DNA of 64,000 bases from the NCBI RefSeq assembly GCF_000314005.1, contig NZ_JH980292.1, forward strand, positions 1,877,725-1,941,724, given 5' to 3'. Below the pieces are notes generated by a model, which was given only the letters and a program-made list of their open reading frames with translations, searched no databases and had not been told where the DNA came from. Numbering within the stretch: the first letter of the stretch is position 1; every line of letters begins with the position of its first letter. The translations under genes were made by a program, and so were the position numbers. This document shows positions 19,092 through 27,489 of this stretch, in pieces. The DNA comes from Spirulina subsalsa PCC 9445 (lineage in GTDB: Bacteria; Cyanobacteriota; Cyanobacteriia; Cyanobacteriales; Spirulinaceae).

Positions 19092-19436
19092 GCGTGGGTT
19101 TTCGCTTAAATCGTGTGGTGGGATCAGATCACTATCATAACTTACGGCGATCGCTTTCAACAGCCCTTAAGTCCGGTTGAATACTAAGAGGGTGTTCTTT
19201 ACAGCCATCAGCCTTAAGCTCAAAAACTAACCTTGAGGGCGTTTTCTGGGTTCCTCCCCACAGTCGGAGTGTGCCAGCAACGGATCTATTTCTCTACTCA
19301 AGAAAATTTCCGTTGCTGCGAAATGAAAGGTTGATCGTCTGTAGTGACTTATGAAGCATTTATCACCGCGAGCTTTCGAGGGTGAGCCGTTTGTTCCTAG
19401 TTTATTCATCAATGTTTTTGTGGGGTATTCATAATT

Positions 19437-19646
19437 ATGGGGAGTATTAGTGAGATTGTTCAACAAGCCCTTAGACAAGGTTATTTAACCATTGAGGCAG
19501 AACAAGAACTAAGAATACTACTGGGTCAAAAATGTCCCTGTGATGACATGAAAATTTTCTGTCACTTGCAAATGGAAATCATGGAGGGTCGTGTCACTCA
19601 AGAAGCGCGAGAAAAGTTAGTCTACTCGGCTCAGAAATGTTTCTAG
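19437..19646 (+). CDS. Small conserved cyanobacterial protein, unknown function
   Basis: 69 residues, ATG at 19437. Helical, with SEIVQQALRQGYLTIEAEQE and EIMEGRVTQEAREKLV and four cysteines including QKCPCDD. I recall similar short proteins in cyanobacteria but know no function. Helix spacing of two similar halves (QALRQGYLTIEAEQEL versus MEIMEGRVTQEAREKL) hints at an internal duplication. The 276 bp upstream hold no other recognised feature. Confidence 0.6.
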   Translation: MGSISEIVQQALRQGYLTIEAEQELRILLGQKCPCDDMKIFCHLQMEIMEGRVTQEAREKLVYSAQKCF

Positions 19647-19872
19647 CTCAAAAGCATTGTAGGTTGGGTGTAGCGACAGCGCAACCCAACCCTTACGAGA
19701 GAAAGGCAAGAAAGAAATGTTGATTTACATTTCATTGCACCCAACCCACAAAACGACTACTCAAAAGCACTATAGGTTGGGTGTAGCGACAGCGCAACCC
19801 AACAATTAAGGGAGACAAGTAAGAAAGAAAGGTTGGTTTACATTTCATGTCACCCAACCCACAAAACGACGA
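19647..19872. repeat. Two tandem 113-bp repeats with TAGGTTGGGT palindromes
   Basis: CTCAAAAGCA starts copy one at 19647 and copy two at 19760. Each contains TAGGTTGGGTGTAGCGACAG, AAGAAAGAAA, TTACATTTCAT and CACCCAACCCACAAAACGAC, so each can fold with GGTTGGGT against ACCCAACC. The copies differ by small substitutions and indels. The second ends at the pxcA stop codon, so the repeat may terminate convergent transcripts. Confidence 0.8.
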
Positions 19873-21195
19873 TTACTCATTCATCGTCTTATAAGTCGCC
19901 ACCGCAGAGGGAGAAATGCGGTTAAGATAGCGGAAAATTGAATACTTTAACACCGTATCTAAAATAACCGGAAATGTAGCAATAAACAGAAAATTGAAAT
20001 CTCGGCTTTCCGGTAAACCAAAATGATGAGCAAACCCCTCTAGAATCACTTCCCAGCCGTGAGGAGAGTGGAATCCTACAAACATATCTGTAAACAAAAT
20101 AATTAAAAATGCTTTTGCTGAATCACTTAAACCATAAATCAACTCATCAATAAAAGCCTTTAAATTCGCAACTTCTCCTTGATTAATCAAGAGAATCCAA
20201 GTAAACGCACCTACAGAACAGAGATCCGCAAAGACATTAGAAACAGAATCCGCCCCACGTTCTCGAAACTCTTCGGCTAATTCTTGTGCTTTCTGCGTCA
20301 CTTGTTCTCCTATTTGTTCCTCGGAAATATCCGGTATTACCCCAATCATCCGACTAAACTCTAAGCTACGTTGAAACCGTTCTAGTTCCATAAACGCTTC
20401 TTCTTGCTGGTCTTGATTTAAAAATACAATATCCTGTTGATGGGAGAAAAATTGCTGTTGAATAATCGGTTTAACTATAAAGTTTTTGCTCAATTGATGG
20501 GTGAGCAGAGGAATAATAATCAGCAACAAGATAAACTTAATAGAACTGGCGGTGCGATTGCGAGCTTTGCGAAACTTGCTCACAACTTCATCTTCGGATT
20601 CGGAGGTGTTGGGGTCAATTTCCCGTTTGATGCGGCTAAAGGTGTTTAAAATAGAGCGAGGAACTGCTCCCCGTTTATCGGAGGCACTTTGTAGATTTGG
20701 GGGTTCTTTGGGTGGATTAATCGCTTTAGGCTGCGGGTTTGGCTTGATTAAATCTAGGGATTGATTGGCGGAATACTCCGGGAGTTTTACCGCAGAAACC
20801 GAGATGGTATTATCGGGTTCTGGGGGGGGATTGTACCGTAAAAATATCTCATCAATAAAGTTTAATTTTTCAATGATAATAGCGGAACTTTTTTGAATTT
20901 CTGCTTTATAATAGGGGGAGTTGAGTAAGTCAGGATCATTAATAATGCGGCGAGTGGCTTTAAATTCTGTGAGCCGCAAACGGGCTGTTTTGAGTTGTTT
21001 CTGCACTTCTGCTTGGCAATAACTAAAAACCCGTTCGGAATGTTCTCCATTCTCCCGGGCGACTTTTTGACCGCCAAAATATTCATCTTCGAGGGTTTTG
21101 ATAATCCGGGCGGCTCGATACGCTTGATCTAAAGCGCGATCGGGTGTGTCATAATACCAGCGTCGGAGGTTACGAATTAGGGTTTTTAGGTTCAT
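19873..21195 (-). CDS. pxcA: Proton extrusion protein PxcA (CemA family)
   Basis: 440 residues. PxcA is an inner-envelope protein needed for light-induced Na+-dependent proton extrusion; the chloroplast homologue is CemA. The N-terminal region has the family signature RNLRRWYYDTPDRALDQAYR and AARIIKTLEDEYFGGQ; a Pro-rich variable linker spans about 130-195; the C-terminal CemA domain has hydrophobic helices near 225-240, 325-345, 360-380 and 405-425, including AFLIILFTDMFVGFHSPHGW. Start ATG at 21193-21195. Confidence 0.93.
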   Translation of the reverse strand: MNLKTLIRNLRRWYYDTPDRALDQAYRAARIIKTLEDEYFGGQKVARENGEHSERVFSYCQAEVQKQLKTARLRLTEFKATRRIINDPDLLNSPYYKAEIQKSSAIIIEKLNFIDEIFLRYNPPPEPDNTISVSAVKLPEYSANQSLDLIKPNPQPKAINPPKEPPNLQSASDKRGAVPRSILNTFSRIKREIDPNTSESEDEVVSKFRKARNRTASSIKFILLLIIIPLLTHQLSKNFIVKPIIQQQFFSHQQDIVFLNQDQQEEAFMELERFQRSLEFSRMIGVIPDISEEQIGEQVTQKAQELAEEFRERGADSVSNVFADLCSVGAFTWILLINQGEVANLKAFIDELIYGLSDSAKAFLIILFTDMFVGFHSPHGWEVILEGFAHHFGLPESRDFNFLFIATFPVILDTVLKYSIFRYLNRISPSAVATYKTMNE

Positions 21196-21219
21196 CGGGG
21201 AAAAAATATCGTGTAAGAC

Positions 21220-21336
21220 TTAAGTAGGAAAAGACAACTTAACAATCCGATGAGTTAGGCAAAATTCCTTTAATCGGCTGTAGGGAATTTCTAGGGGTAA
21301 ACTGGGTTCGGTGTTGGTACTTTTTAAGAAGTTCAT
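21220..21336 (-). pseudogene. Possible remnant of a MntA-type nucleotidyltransferase N-terminus
   Basis: 38 codons from the ATG at 21334-21336 to TAA at 21220-21222. The end, LEIPYSRLKEFCLTHRIVKL, matches the usual opening of MNT-domain nucleotidyltransferases (pattern I-P-x-x-x-L-x-E-F-C-x-x-H-x-I-x-x-L-S-L-F-G-S-V), but the frame breaks exactly where the catalytic G-S motif should begin. These are antitoxins of HEPN toxins. Seen: the short match. Inferred: a truncated relic. Confidence 0.3.
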
Positions 21337-21431
21337 CAGGACAAAGAATCCTCCGGCAGTTTGATGTATTCTACCAAAAGAATCTAAACTGTCGATACAG
21401 CCGAATTGAATTGATTTCTGAACATTTTGCC

Positions 21432-23558
21432 ATGATGTCTGACCTAAAACCCCTTTGGATTAGTGGGATTACGCGCAGTGGGAAAACCCAACGTTTGGTA
21501 GGGGAATTTCAGCGCTGGGTGACTCGACAGGAAGCGGTGGCCGGGGGGAAAACGCCGGGGGGTTTGGTGTTGGCGGCTAATGATGATAATCGGCGGGTGT
21601 TGGCGGAACAGTTGAGTCAGGCGATCGCAGGACGTTATCCCATTTACTCCAAAACCCCCCTCGGTTTCGTGACGGATGAGGTGGTGTTATTCTGGCCTCT
21701 GTTGTTTGAGGAGTTACAGATTAAAGCCCAATTTCCCCTGCGTTTGCGGCCGGAGATGGAACAAACCTTAGCTACCCGTCTCTGGCATCCTAAGCTGGTT
21801 CAGCAGAACCTAGGGGGGATGTCTGAATCCCGTTTTGTGCGGGAGACGTTGGATATTTTGCAGTTAGCATCGGCGAGTGGCATTCCTTGGGAAGAGATCC
21901 CCGAGAGGTTAACTCGGGGTTTCGTGGGGGAAGATCCAGATAGGGTTACTCAAGGTTTCGTGGGGGAAGAGTGGAAGTATCAACCCGAGGCCAGTCAGTT
22001 ACGGGGGGAATTGTTAGAAGAGTGGCGCAAATGGTGTTTAGATCGGGGGTTGTTGAGTTATGGCATTCTCTATGAGTTGTATTGGCGCTATTTACTGCCT
22101 CATCCCACCTATGAGCATCACTTAAAACGACGGTATCAGGGGATTTTTGCCGATGATCTCGACGATTATCCGGCGATCGCCCGAGATTTAATTGAATCCC
22201 TCCTCAATCACGGGGCCTGGGGGGTGTTTACCTATAATCCTCACGGAAAAGTCCGTTTAGGCCTCAATGCCGATCCCGATTATCTCCTAGGACTCAGCAC
22301 CCGGTGTCAGGTGGAACAATTCCCGACTCCCCCCGGATTAGCCGCCGACTGGGGGGATGACCTAGTTAGGACAGCATTAGGACAGCAAATTATCCCCGCC
22401 CTCCCCCAGTCCATAACATCCCTACAAACCATTTCCCGCTCAACTTTACTCAGCCAGACCGTTCATGCGATCGCCCAGGCCGTGCGGGAGAAACAGGTGC
22501 AACCTTCAGAGATTGCCGTCATTGCTCCGGGGTTAGATGCGATCGCCCGTTACACCCTAATCTCCCTCCTCACCCAGCAAGGCATCCCCGTTGAACCCCT
22601 CAACGAACAGCGCCCCCTGATCAGCGAACCCTCCATCCGCGCCCTCCTCACCCTCCTCCCCTTCTTTTACCCCCATCTCGGCCGCTGGGTCGAACGAGAT
22701 AGCGTAGCAGAAATGTTAGTCGTCTTAAGTGGAGCAGGCAACCCCGCCCACAGTACCATTGACCCCGTAAGGGCTGGCCTTCTCGCCGATTACTGTTATC
22801 AGGTCAATCTCGAACAGCCCCAACTCCGCCCCGCCACCACTTACCCCCGTTGGGATCGTTTAGGTCATCGAGCGCTCAATGCCTATGAAGAAATTCGCCA
22901 ATGGTTACAAGAAACCCAGCAAAAACAGCCCAACCTCAAAACCATCATCTTTTTAGATCAAGCCCTGCACCATTTTTTCCTAGATCGAGCATCCCTACCC
23001 TTTAGCCAGTTAGCCGCCCTACGGGAGTTAATGGAAACCGCCCAACATTTCTGGCAAGTCGAACGGCGTTTAAATCAACATGAACCCCTTTCCGGTGCTT
23101 CTGATGCCATTGCTCGCTTTATCCAACTCCTCCGGCAAGGCACCATTTCCGCCAATCCCTACCCCCTCCGGTCTTGGGGCATGACCCAACCCAACGCCGT
23201 CACCCTCGCCACCATCTTCCAATACCGCTCCCTCCGTCGTAGCCATCCCTGGCACTTTTGGTTAGATATTGGATCAAATTTGTGGGCAAAAAGTGGGTCG
23301 GCCGGACTATTTGGCGCACCCATTTTTCTCCGCCAGTGGTCTGGTGCTTCCTGGTCCCCAGAAGAGGAAATACAAACAGACAAAGAGCGCCTAGAAAGAC
23401 TTCTGCGCGACCTTTTAGGGCGAGTAGAAAAAAATCTGATTCTCTGTCACAGCGACCTCGCCGTTACCGGAACAGAACAAATGGGACCCCTCTTAGGTTT
23501 AGTCTATGGGACGATGGAATATCCTTCACTGAAGATTGCCCAAAACCTACCACTTTAG
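21432..23558 (+). CDS. UvrD/AddB-like ATPase (recombinase family protein)
   Basis: About 708 residues from the ATG at 21432 (a TTG 21 bp upstream is less likely). Walker A GITRSGKT lies at residues 11-18. Segments such as LVLAANDDNRRVLAEQL, VHAIAQAVREKQVQPSEIAV and LTQQGIPVEPLNEQRPL follow the layout of UvrD/AddB-type helicase proteins, with the second RecA-like domain near 360-430. Canonical helicase motif II (DExx) is not evident; a DDLDDYPAIARDLIE element near 250 may replace it. Cyanobacteria carry this family under the name recombinase family protein; its biochemistry is unknown to me. A 12-codon direct repeat (GFVGED / GFVGEE) sits near residue 165. Confidence 0.72.
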   Translation: MMSDLKPLWISGITRSGKTQRLVGEFQRWVTRQEAVAGGKTPGGLVLAANDDNRRVLAEQLSQAIAGRYPIYSKTPLGFVTDEVVLFWPLLFEELQIKAQFPLRLRPEMEQTLATRLWHPKLVQQNLGGMSESRFVRETLDILQLASASGIPWEEIPERLTRGFVGEDPDRVTQGFVGEEWKYQPEASQLRGELLEEWRKWCLDRGLLSYGILYELYWRYLLPHPTYEHHLKRRYQGIFADDLDDYPAIARDLIESLLNHGAWGVFTYNPHGKVRLGLNADPDYLLGLSTRCQVEQFPTPPGLAADWGDDLVRTALGQQIIPALPQSITSLQTISRSTLLSQTVHAIAQAVREKQVQPSEIAVIAPGLDAIARYTLISLLTQQGIPVEPLNEQRPLISEPSIRALLTLLPFFYPHLGRWVERDSVAEMLVVLSGAGNPAHSTIDPVRAGLLADYCYQVNLEQPQLRPATTYPRWDRLGHRALNAYEEIRQWLQETQQKQPNLKTIIFLDQALHHFFLDRASLPFSQLAALRELMETAQHFWQVERRLNQHEPLSGASDAIARFIQLLRQGTISANPYPLRSWGMTQPNAVTLATIFQYRSLRRSHPWHFWLDIGSNLWAKSGSAGLFGAPIFLRQWSGASWSPEEEIQTDKERLERLLRDLLGRVEKNLILCHSDLAVTGTEQMGPLLGLVYGTMEYPSLKIAQNLPL

Positions 23559-23634
23559 CACCAGGAATCCATTTCACCGGGCTGAAGCCACGGCAATCCT
23601 TAACATTTCCTGGGGATATGCTGACAAGCCAGTC

Positions 23635-24063
23635 TTACCTTCCCTCGGTGTCCGTACAATTTTCAATATAATTTTCAATTAAAATTCTGGTATAACTATT
23701 TAAAGGATAATCTAAAGCCTGCTCAGGATCGACCCAAGCCCACTCCTCAATCTCATGATTGGGTATAATCACATCACTTTCAGAAAAAGCGTAGTAATTC
23801 ATCATAATAAAATGGGCTTCCTTATGAAATTGGGGATCTAAAATCGCCTCTTGACACAAAGCAAACTGGATATTTTTGAGTTGCAAACCCACTTCCTCTT
23901 GAAACTCTCGAATAAGAGCCTCTACTAAGCTTTCTCCCCAGTCTACTTTACCCCCCGGAACCCCCCAAGTCCCTCGCCATTTTGTTGTTTGAACGATGAG
24001 AACTTGTTGATCTGGTTTAACCACTAATGCCCCAACAGTTGTCAAGGGAAACAGTTTTGTCAT
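23635..24063 (-). CDS. Nudix hydrolase
   Basis: 142 residues. A complete Nudix box GGKVDWGESLVEALIREFQE followed by EVGL (about residues 38-60) gives the Mg2+-binding helix that cleaves nucleoside diphosphates linked to another moiety. The N-terminus TTVGALVVKPDQQVLIVQT and the WRGTWGVPGGKVDWGE context resemble the NMN-adenylyltransferase/GDP-mannose-type small Nudix enzymes, but substrate cannot be assigned. ATG at 24061-24063. It converges with the gene ending at 23558. Confidence 0.92.
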   Translation of the reverse strand: MTKLFPLTTVGALVVKPDQQVLIVQTTKWRGTWGVPGGKVDWGESLVEALIREFQEEVGLQLKNIQFALCQEAILDPQFHKEAHFIMMNYYAFSESDVIIPNHEIEEWAWVDPEQALDYPLNSYTRILIENYIENCTDTEGR

Positions 24064-25069
24064 GGATTAATAAAGAAACCAAAAATAAACATGGCAAAAG
24101 CAGCAACCGGATTAGACTTGCGTTGAACTTCCTCACGTCGTTGAGACTGGCTAGAGGCTAACCGCACTTAGGAGTACAGGCTTCACACTCTCTGCGGGCT
24201 AATTAGAGGATGTTATCGCGGTCTGAATCAGTTGCTGCCCTTGCGTTAGTCGAGACAGATATGAAGGGTAACAGCTTTTTTACCTCTCTATGCTATTGGA
24301 CTCGAACTTGGCTGTTTTATCTGCCAGGGAAGCTTGATTAGCTTCAATTACTAATGTAGAGGAGTCAACGAAAAAAAACAAGGGTTTGTTACTAAAGTTA
24401 ACCAAAAAATAGACCGCCATTAAACCTAAAACTTTAAGCAGAAACGGTTCTCTTTTGGGCAAAACCAACCTCCAAAAATTCCCAAGCAAAAGCGGTAACT
24501 GCATAGACTTGCTTAATTTTTCCTCTGATCCTTAAAATCTGAATGGAGTGGGTACAGATTCGGAAAATTCAACTTCATGAATCTAAACCATTACTCCCTT
24601 CTGTTAGCTGAGGAAACCAAAGCTTTCTTCTGAGTTACCGCTTTTACCGTTTAACGAGACAGATATAATCTTAAACAGCGCTTTTTACCTCTCTATGTGT
24701 ATTGGATGTAACTTGCTTTACGTCAATAGCCTAGGGGGTTTCGCTAGACTATTGGGCTTGGCTGTTTTATCTGCCAGGGAAGCTTTAATTGCTTCAATTT
24801 CTACTTTAGGGAGGTTCTGAGAAAAACACAAGTTTTTGTTACCAAAGTTCACAGAAAAAGCCTAAATAAACAATTTTGTTGAGTTTAAGCTTGTTTTTGT
24901 TTACTAAAATAAATAGATAAAAGATTAATCGCTCATTTTTTGCTTAAAGTGTTTTAAAGCTAGTGATCCAACCGGGGGGCGATGATCCCCTGAGCCGGGA
25001 AAAATTAAAAAATGCCATGAGAAGGGCTGAAATTGTCCTTAAAGGCTTATCCTAGTTTAGCCAGCCCTT
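24064..25069. other. Gene-free 1-kb region with a diverged duplicated segment
   Basis: No convincing gene fills this interval. Two related segments are seen: 24250-24420 and 24655-24850. They share CGAGACAGATAT, TTTTTACCTCTCTATG, and TGGCTGTTTTATCTGCCAGG followed by GAAGCTT. On the minus strand both can be read with aligned codons (NFSNKPLFFF...SLADKTAK and NFGNKNLCFS...SLADKTAK), which suggests once-coding duplicates. The second copy carries an extra hairpin (AATAGCCTAG ... CTAGACTATT, about 24725-24755). The left part, 24140-24215, contains imperfect complementary stretches (AGAGGCTAACCGC and GCGGGCTAATTAG). Confidence 0.5.
24250..24850. repeat. Pair of diverged direct repeats about 410 bp apart
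   Basis: Copy A begins with CGAGACAGATATGAAGG near 24250 and copy B with CGAGACAGATATAATC near 24656. Both continue through a conserved CTGTTTTATCTGCCAGGGAA block (near 24311 and 24763) and a GTTACTAAAGTTAAC / GTTACCAAAGTTCAC block. Copy B has about 40 bp more in the middle, a self-complementary insert. Best read as an old segmental duplication. Confidence 0.65.
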
Positions 25070-25765
25070 GTGATGGGCGGCTTGCCATTACGTTATCCTG
25101 CCGTTATAAACCCGAGCTTTTTTATGATGGAGCAAACGCCGAGTTTTATCTCCCCTCCCCTACTTTTCGAAGACCTACAACTCCCGGAAACCCTGAAGCT
25201 CGGAGTTCTGGCCTCGGGTAGTGGAAGTAATTTTGAAGCGATCGCCCATTCCATCGCCCAAGGTCAACTCAACGCCCAAATCCAAGTTCTGGTCTACAAC
25301 AAACCCAAAGCCAAAGCCCGAGAACGAGCCGAACGTTTAGGGATTCCCGCCATTCTGCTCAATCATCGCCACTTCCCCAGTCGAGAAGCCCTCGATCACA
25401 AGATTGTCCAAACCTTTAAACAGCATGACGTGGAATGGGTGATTATGGCCGGGTGGATGCGCATTGTCACCCCCGTATTATTGGATGCCTATAGCGATCG
25501 CGTCCTCAACATCCACCCCAGCCTACTCCCCAGTTTCCCGGGCGTAGACGGCGTAGAACAAGCCCTCGCCGCCGGAGTCAAAGTCACAGGCTGCACCGTC
25601 CACATCGCCAGAGAAGAAGTCGATAGCGGCCCCATCCTCATGCAGGCCGCCGTTCCCATCCTCCCCCAGGACACATCCGACACCCTCCACGCCCGGATCC
25701 AAGTGCAAGAGCATCTAATCTTTCCCCGTGCGATCGCCCTAGCCGCCTTGCAATACAGCCAATAA
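25070..25765 (+). CDS. purN: Phosphoribosylglycinamide formyltransferase
   Basis: 231 residues from GTG at 25070; the ATG at 25124 (residue 19) is an equally plausible start, since conserved sequence begins only at LKLGVLASGSGSNFEA. The enzyme transfers formyl from 10-formyl-tetrahydrofolate to GAR in purine synthesis. Seen: substrate loop GSGSNFEAI, the catalytic triad region VLNIHPSLLPSFPG (Asn and His), and REEVDSGPIL with the catalytic Asp. Ends 108 bp before the peroxiredoxin gene on the same strand. Confidence 0.95.
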   Translation: MMGGLPLRYPAVINPSFFMMEQTPSFISPPLLFEDLQLPETLKLGVLASGSGSNFEAIAHSIAQGQLNAQIQVLVYNKPKAKARERAERLGIPAILLNHRHFPSREALDHKIVQTFKQHDVEWVIMAGWMRIVTPVLLDAYSDRVLNIHPSLLPSFPGVDGVEQALAAGVKVTGCTVHIAREEVDSGPILMQAAVPILPQDTSDTLHARIQVQEHLIFPRAIALAALQYSQ

Positions 25766-25873
25766 CAGCATTATGATATCCTTAAAACCAGCCCTTAGTT
25801 GAGTCAACACTAGCCCCAAACTTTCCCCCTCAACCCCATCAGCCATCATGGACTACTAGGAGAACCAGAGCAA

Positions 25874-26467
25874 ATGGAAGGATGTTTACGAGTCGGACAA
25901 ATTGCCCCAGAATTTAGCGCAACCGCCGTCATAGACCAAGAATTTAAAACCATTAAACTCTCCGACTACCGGGGGAAATACGTCATCCTCTTCTTCTACC
26001 CCCTCAACTTCACCTTCGTTTGTCCCACCGAAATTACAGCCTTTAGCGATCGCGCCAACGAATTCACCACCCTGAAAACCCAAATTCTCGGCGTATCCGT
26101 CGATAGCGCCTTCTCCCATCTCGCTTGGATGCAAACCGAACGCAACCAAGGCGGCATCGGCAACATCACCTATCCCCTCATCTCCGACATCAAAAAAGAC
26201 ATCAGCACCGCCTACAACGTCCTAGACCCCGACGCAGGAGTAGCCATGCGAGGCCTCTTCATCATCGACAAAGACGGCATCATCCAACACTCCACCATCA
26301 ACAACCTCTCCTTCGGCCGCAGCGTAGACGAAACCCTCCGCACCCTCAAAGCCATTCAATACGTCCAAACCCACTCCGACGAAGTATGCCCAGCCGGATG
26401 GCAAGAAGGAGACAAAACCATCGTCTCCGACCCCAAAAAATCCAAAGTCTACTTTTCCGCCATCTGA
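25874..26467 (+). CDS. Typical 2-Cys peroxiredoxin
   Basis: 197 residues. Thiol peroxidase that reduces H2O2 and organic hydroperoxides using thioredoxin. Peroxidatic Cys50 in FTFVCPTE and resolving Cys172 in DEVCPAGW are both present, as is the [13 protein letters not shown] segment and catalytic Arg in the C-terminal half. The GGIG insertion (near 91) and YF ending are the marks of sensitive 2-Cys Prx that overoxidise. An AGGAG lies upstream of the ATG at 25874. Codon use is strongly C-rich at third positions, as in the following gene. Confidence 0.95.
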   Translation: MEGCLRVGQIAPEFSATAVIDQEFKTIKLSDYRGKYVILFFYPLNFTFVCPTEITAFSDRANEFTTLKTQILGVSVDSAFSHLAWMQTERNQGGIGNITYPLISDIKKDISTAYNVLDPDAGVAMRGLFIIDKDGIIQHSTINNLSFGRSVDETLRTLKAIQYVQTHSDEVCPAGWQEGDKTIVSDPKKSKVYFSAI

Positions 26468-26519
26468 TATCCTCCCACACCCAAGGGATTAACACCCCAT
26501 CCCACCCATTCAAAACCCT

Positions 26520-27059
26520 ATGCTCACCTCCACCGACTTCCGAGGCCTCCTAAACCCCCGCTTCTTCTCCAACCTCCTCCCCATCCCCGCCACCAGTCCC
26601 CTCCTCCTCGGTCGTAAAACCCCCGACTTCCTACTCCCCGATATCCGCAACAAAACCACCCTAAGACTCTCCGACTACAAAAACCAACAAACCGTCATCC
26701 TCGCCTTTACCCGCATCTTTACCGAAAAACAATACTGTCCCCTCTGTTATCCCCACATCAAAGCCCTTAACGAAACCTACGAACAATTCACCGCCAAAGG
26801 AGTCGAAATCCTGATGATTACCAGCACCGACAATCGACAAAGCCAAAAAGTCGTTCAGGATCTCAACCTAAAAATGCCCCTCCTCAGTAACCCCAGTTGC
26901 GACGTCTTCCGCAGTTACCAAGTCGGCCAAGCCCTAGGCGCCCCCCTTCCCGCCCAATTCATCATCGACAGCCAAGGCATCCTACGTTACAAACACCTCT
27001 TTTCCTTCCTAGAACCCAACGCCAGCCTAGAAAAACTCCTCAGCCAGCTAGACCAATAA
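26520..27059 (+). CDS. Peroxiredoxin-like (AhpC/TSA, Redoxin) protein
   Basis: 179 residues with a thioredoxin fold: GRKTPDFLLPDIRNKTTLRL, then TRIFTEKQYCPLCYPHIKAL with Cys73-x-x-Cys76, and ITSTDNRQSQKVVQDLN and PAQFIIDSQGILRYKH. In peroxiredoxins the Cys position is PxxxTxxC; here the residues preceding are TEKQYCPLC, giving a CxxC pair unlike classical 2-Cys enzymes, so it may act as a BCP/PrxQ-like peroxidase or as a disulfide reductase. Same strand and 52 bp after the 2-Cys peroxiredoxin, with similar codon use, so probably co-transcribed. Confidence 0.88.
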   Translation: MLTSTDFRGLLNPRFFSNLLPIPATSPLLLGRKTPDFLLPDIRNKTTLRLSDYKNQQTVILAFTRIFTEKQYCPLCYPHIKALNETYEQFTAKGVEILMITSTDNRQSQKVVQDLNLKMPLLSNPSCDVFRSYQVGQALGAPLPAQFIIDSQGILRYKHLFSFLEPNASLEKLLSQLDQ

Positions 27060-27082
27060 TCCCCGCCCCTTCTTCTCCTCCC

Positions 27083-27111
27083 TTGCCCCCACAGCAAAAA
27101 TTGAGTAATAT
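27083..27111 (+). promoter_or_regulatory. Sigma-70-type promoter of the 6S RNA
   Basis: TTGCCC at 27083-27088 and TATAAT-like TAATAT at 27106-27111 are 17 bp apart. The predicted start, 7-8 bp downstream (about 27118), coincides with the first base pair of the RNA's closing stem, which supports both predictions. Confidence 0.6.
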
Positions 27112-27117
27112 AAAAAG

Positions 27118-27346
27118 AAGCGTTTGCTGAAACGTTGGTGACTGCCCATTCAGTTTGTTGATCTATGCTTGAATGATACGGGAATCAATGCGTTTGCGGC
27201 GGTAGACCGAGCTTAGATACTCGGAAACCTAAAGTAGAACCAAAGGTACCCACCTGGTTTATCCAGGTCAAAAACTGGGGTAAAACGGCGTTCCGGTGAA
27301 CCAAAAGCATAAAGTCCCTTTTATCTGACGGTAAAAGGGATTTTTA
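27118..27346 (+). ncRNA. ssrS: 6S RNA candidate (ssaA/ssrS)
   Basis: 6S RNA binds RNA polymerase holoenzyme and mimics an open promoter. The two halves pair as a long rod: GC-TTTG (27120-27126) with CAAA-GC near 27302-27308; GAAACG with CGTT; TGCCC (27143-27147) with GGGGTA (near 27277-27282); CAGTTTGTTGATCT (27151-27164) with AGGTCAAAAACTG (near 27265-27277, with a bulge). Between them is a large central bubble whose 3' side folds as ACCTGG-TTTAT-CCAGGT, and an apical hairpin CCGAG/CTCGG (27207-27225). Length to the terminator is about 190 nt, as in cyanobacterial 6S. Assignment is by hand-drawn structure only. Confidence 0.72.
27315..27346 (+). terminator. Rho-independent terminator of the 6S RNA
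   Basis: TCCCTTTTA (27315-27323) pairs with TAAAAGGGA (27332-27340), leaving an 8-nt loop, followed by five T. The stem is strong and sits 6 bp after the end of the 6S closing helix. Confidence 0.85.
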
Positions 27347-27489
27347 ATAGCATCCTTAAGCTTTTTTTCCATTTATCCGAAAAAACAGTTACTCTTGTGT
27401 TTTTGTAGAGTAAAATCAAAACATTCGAGGCTGTCCCCCCTTCCAGCTAGCTGGGCTCGATCTACTGGACTCGACCCAAGAGTTTCCCA

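Noticed and set aside
24290-24310. tRNA T-arm-like string (AGTTCGAGTCC on the minus strand)
   Set aside because: No acceptor or anticodon stem can be built around it. No tRNA gene was found in the window.
24280-24504. 74-codon minus-strand frame in the gene-free region
   Set aside because: It has a hydrophobic stretch and part of the duplicated segment, but the second copy is not open at its 5' side and no ribosome site is seen; kept as a duplicated relic, not as a gene.
26125-26553. Arg/His/Pro-rich frame inside the 2-Cys peroxiredoxin gene
   Set aside because: Out-of-frame shadow caused by C-rich third positions; the peroxiredoxin frame is clearly the real one.
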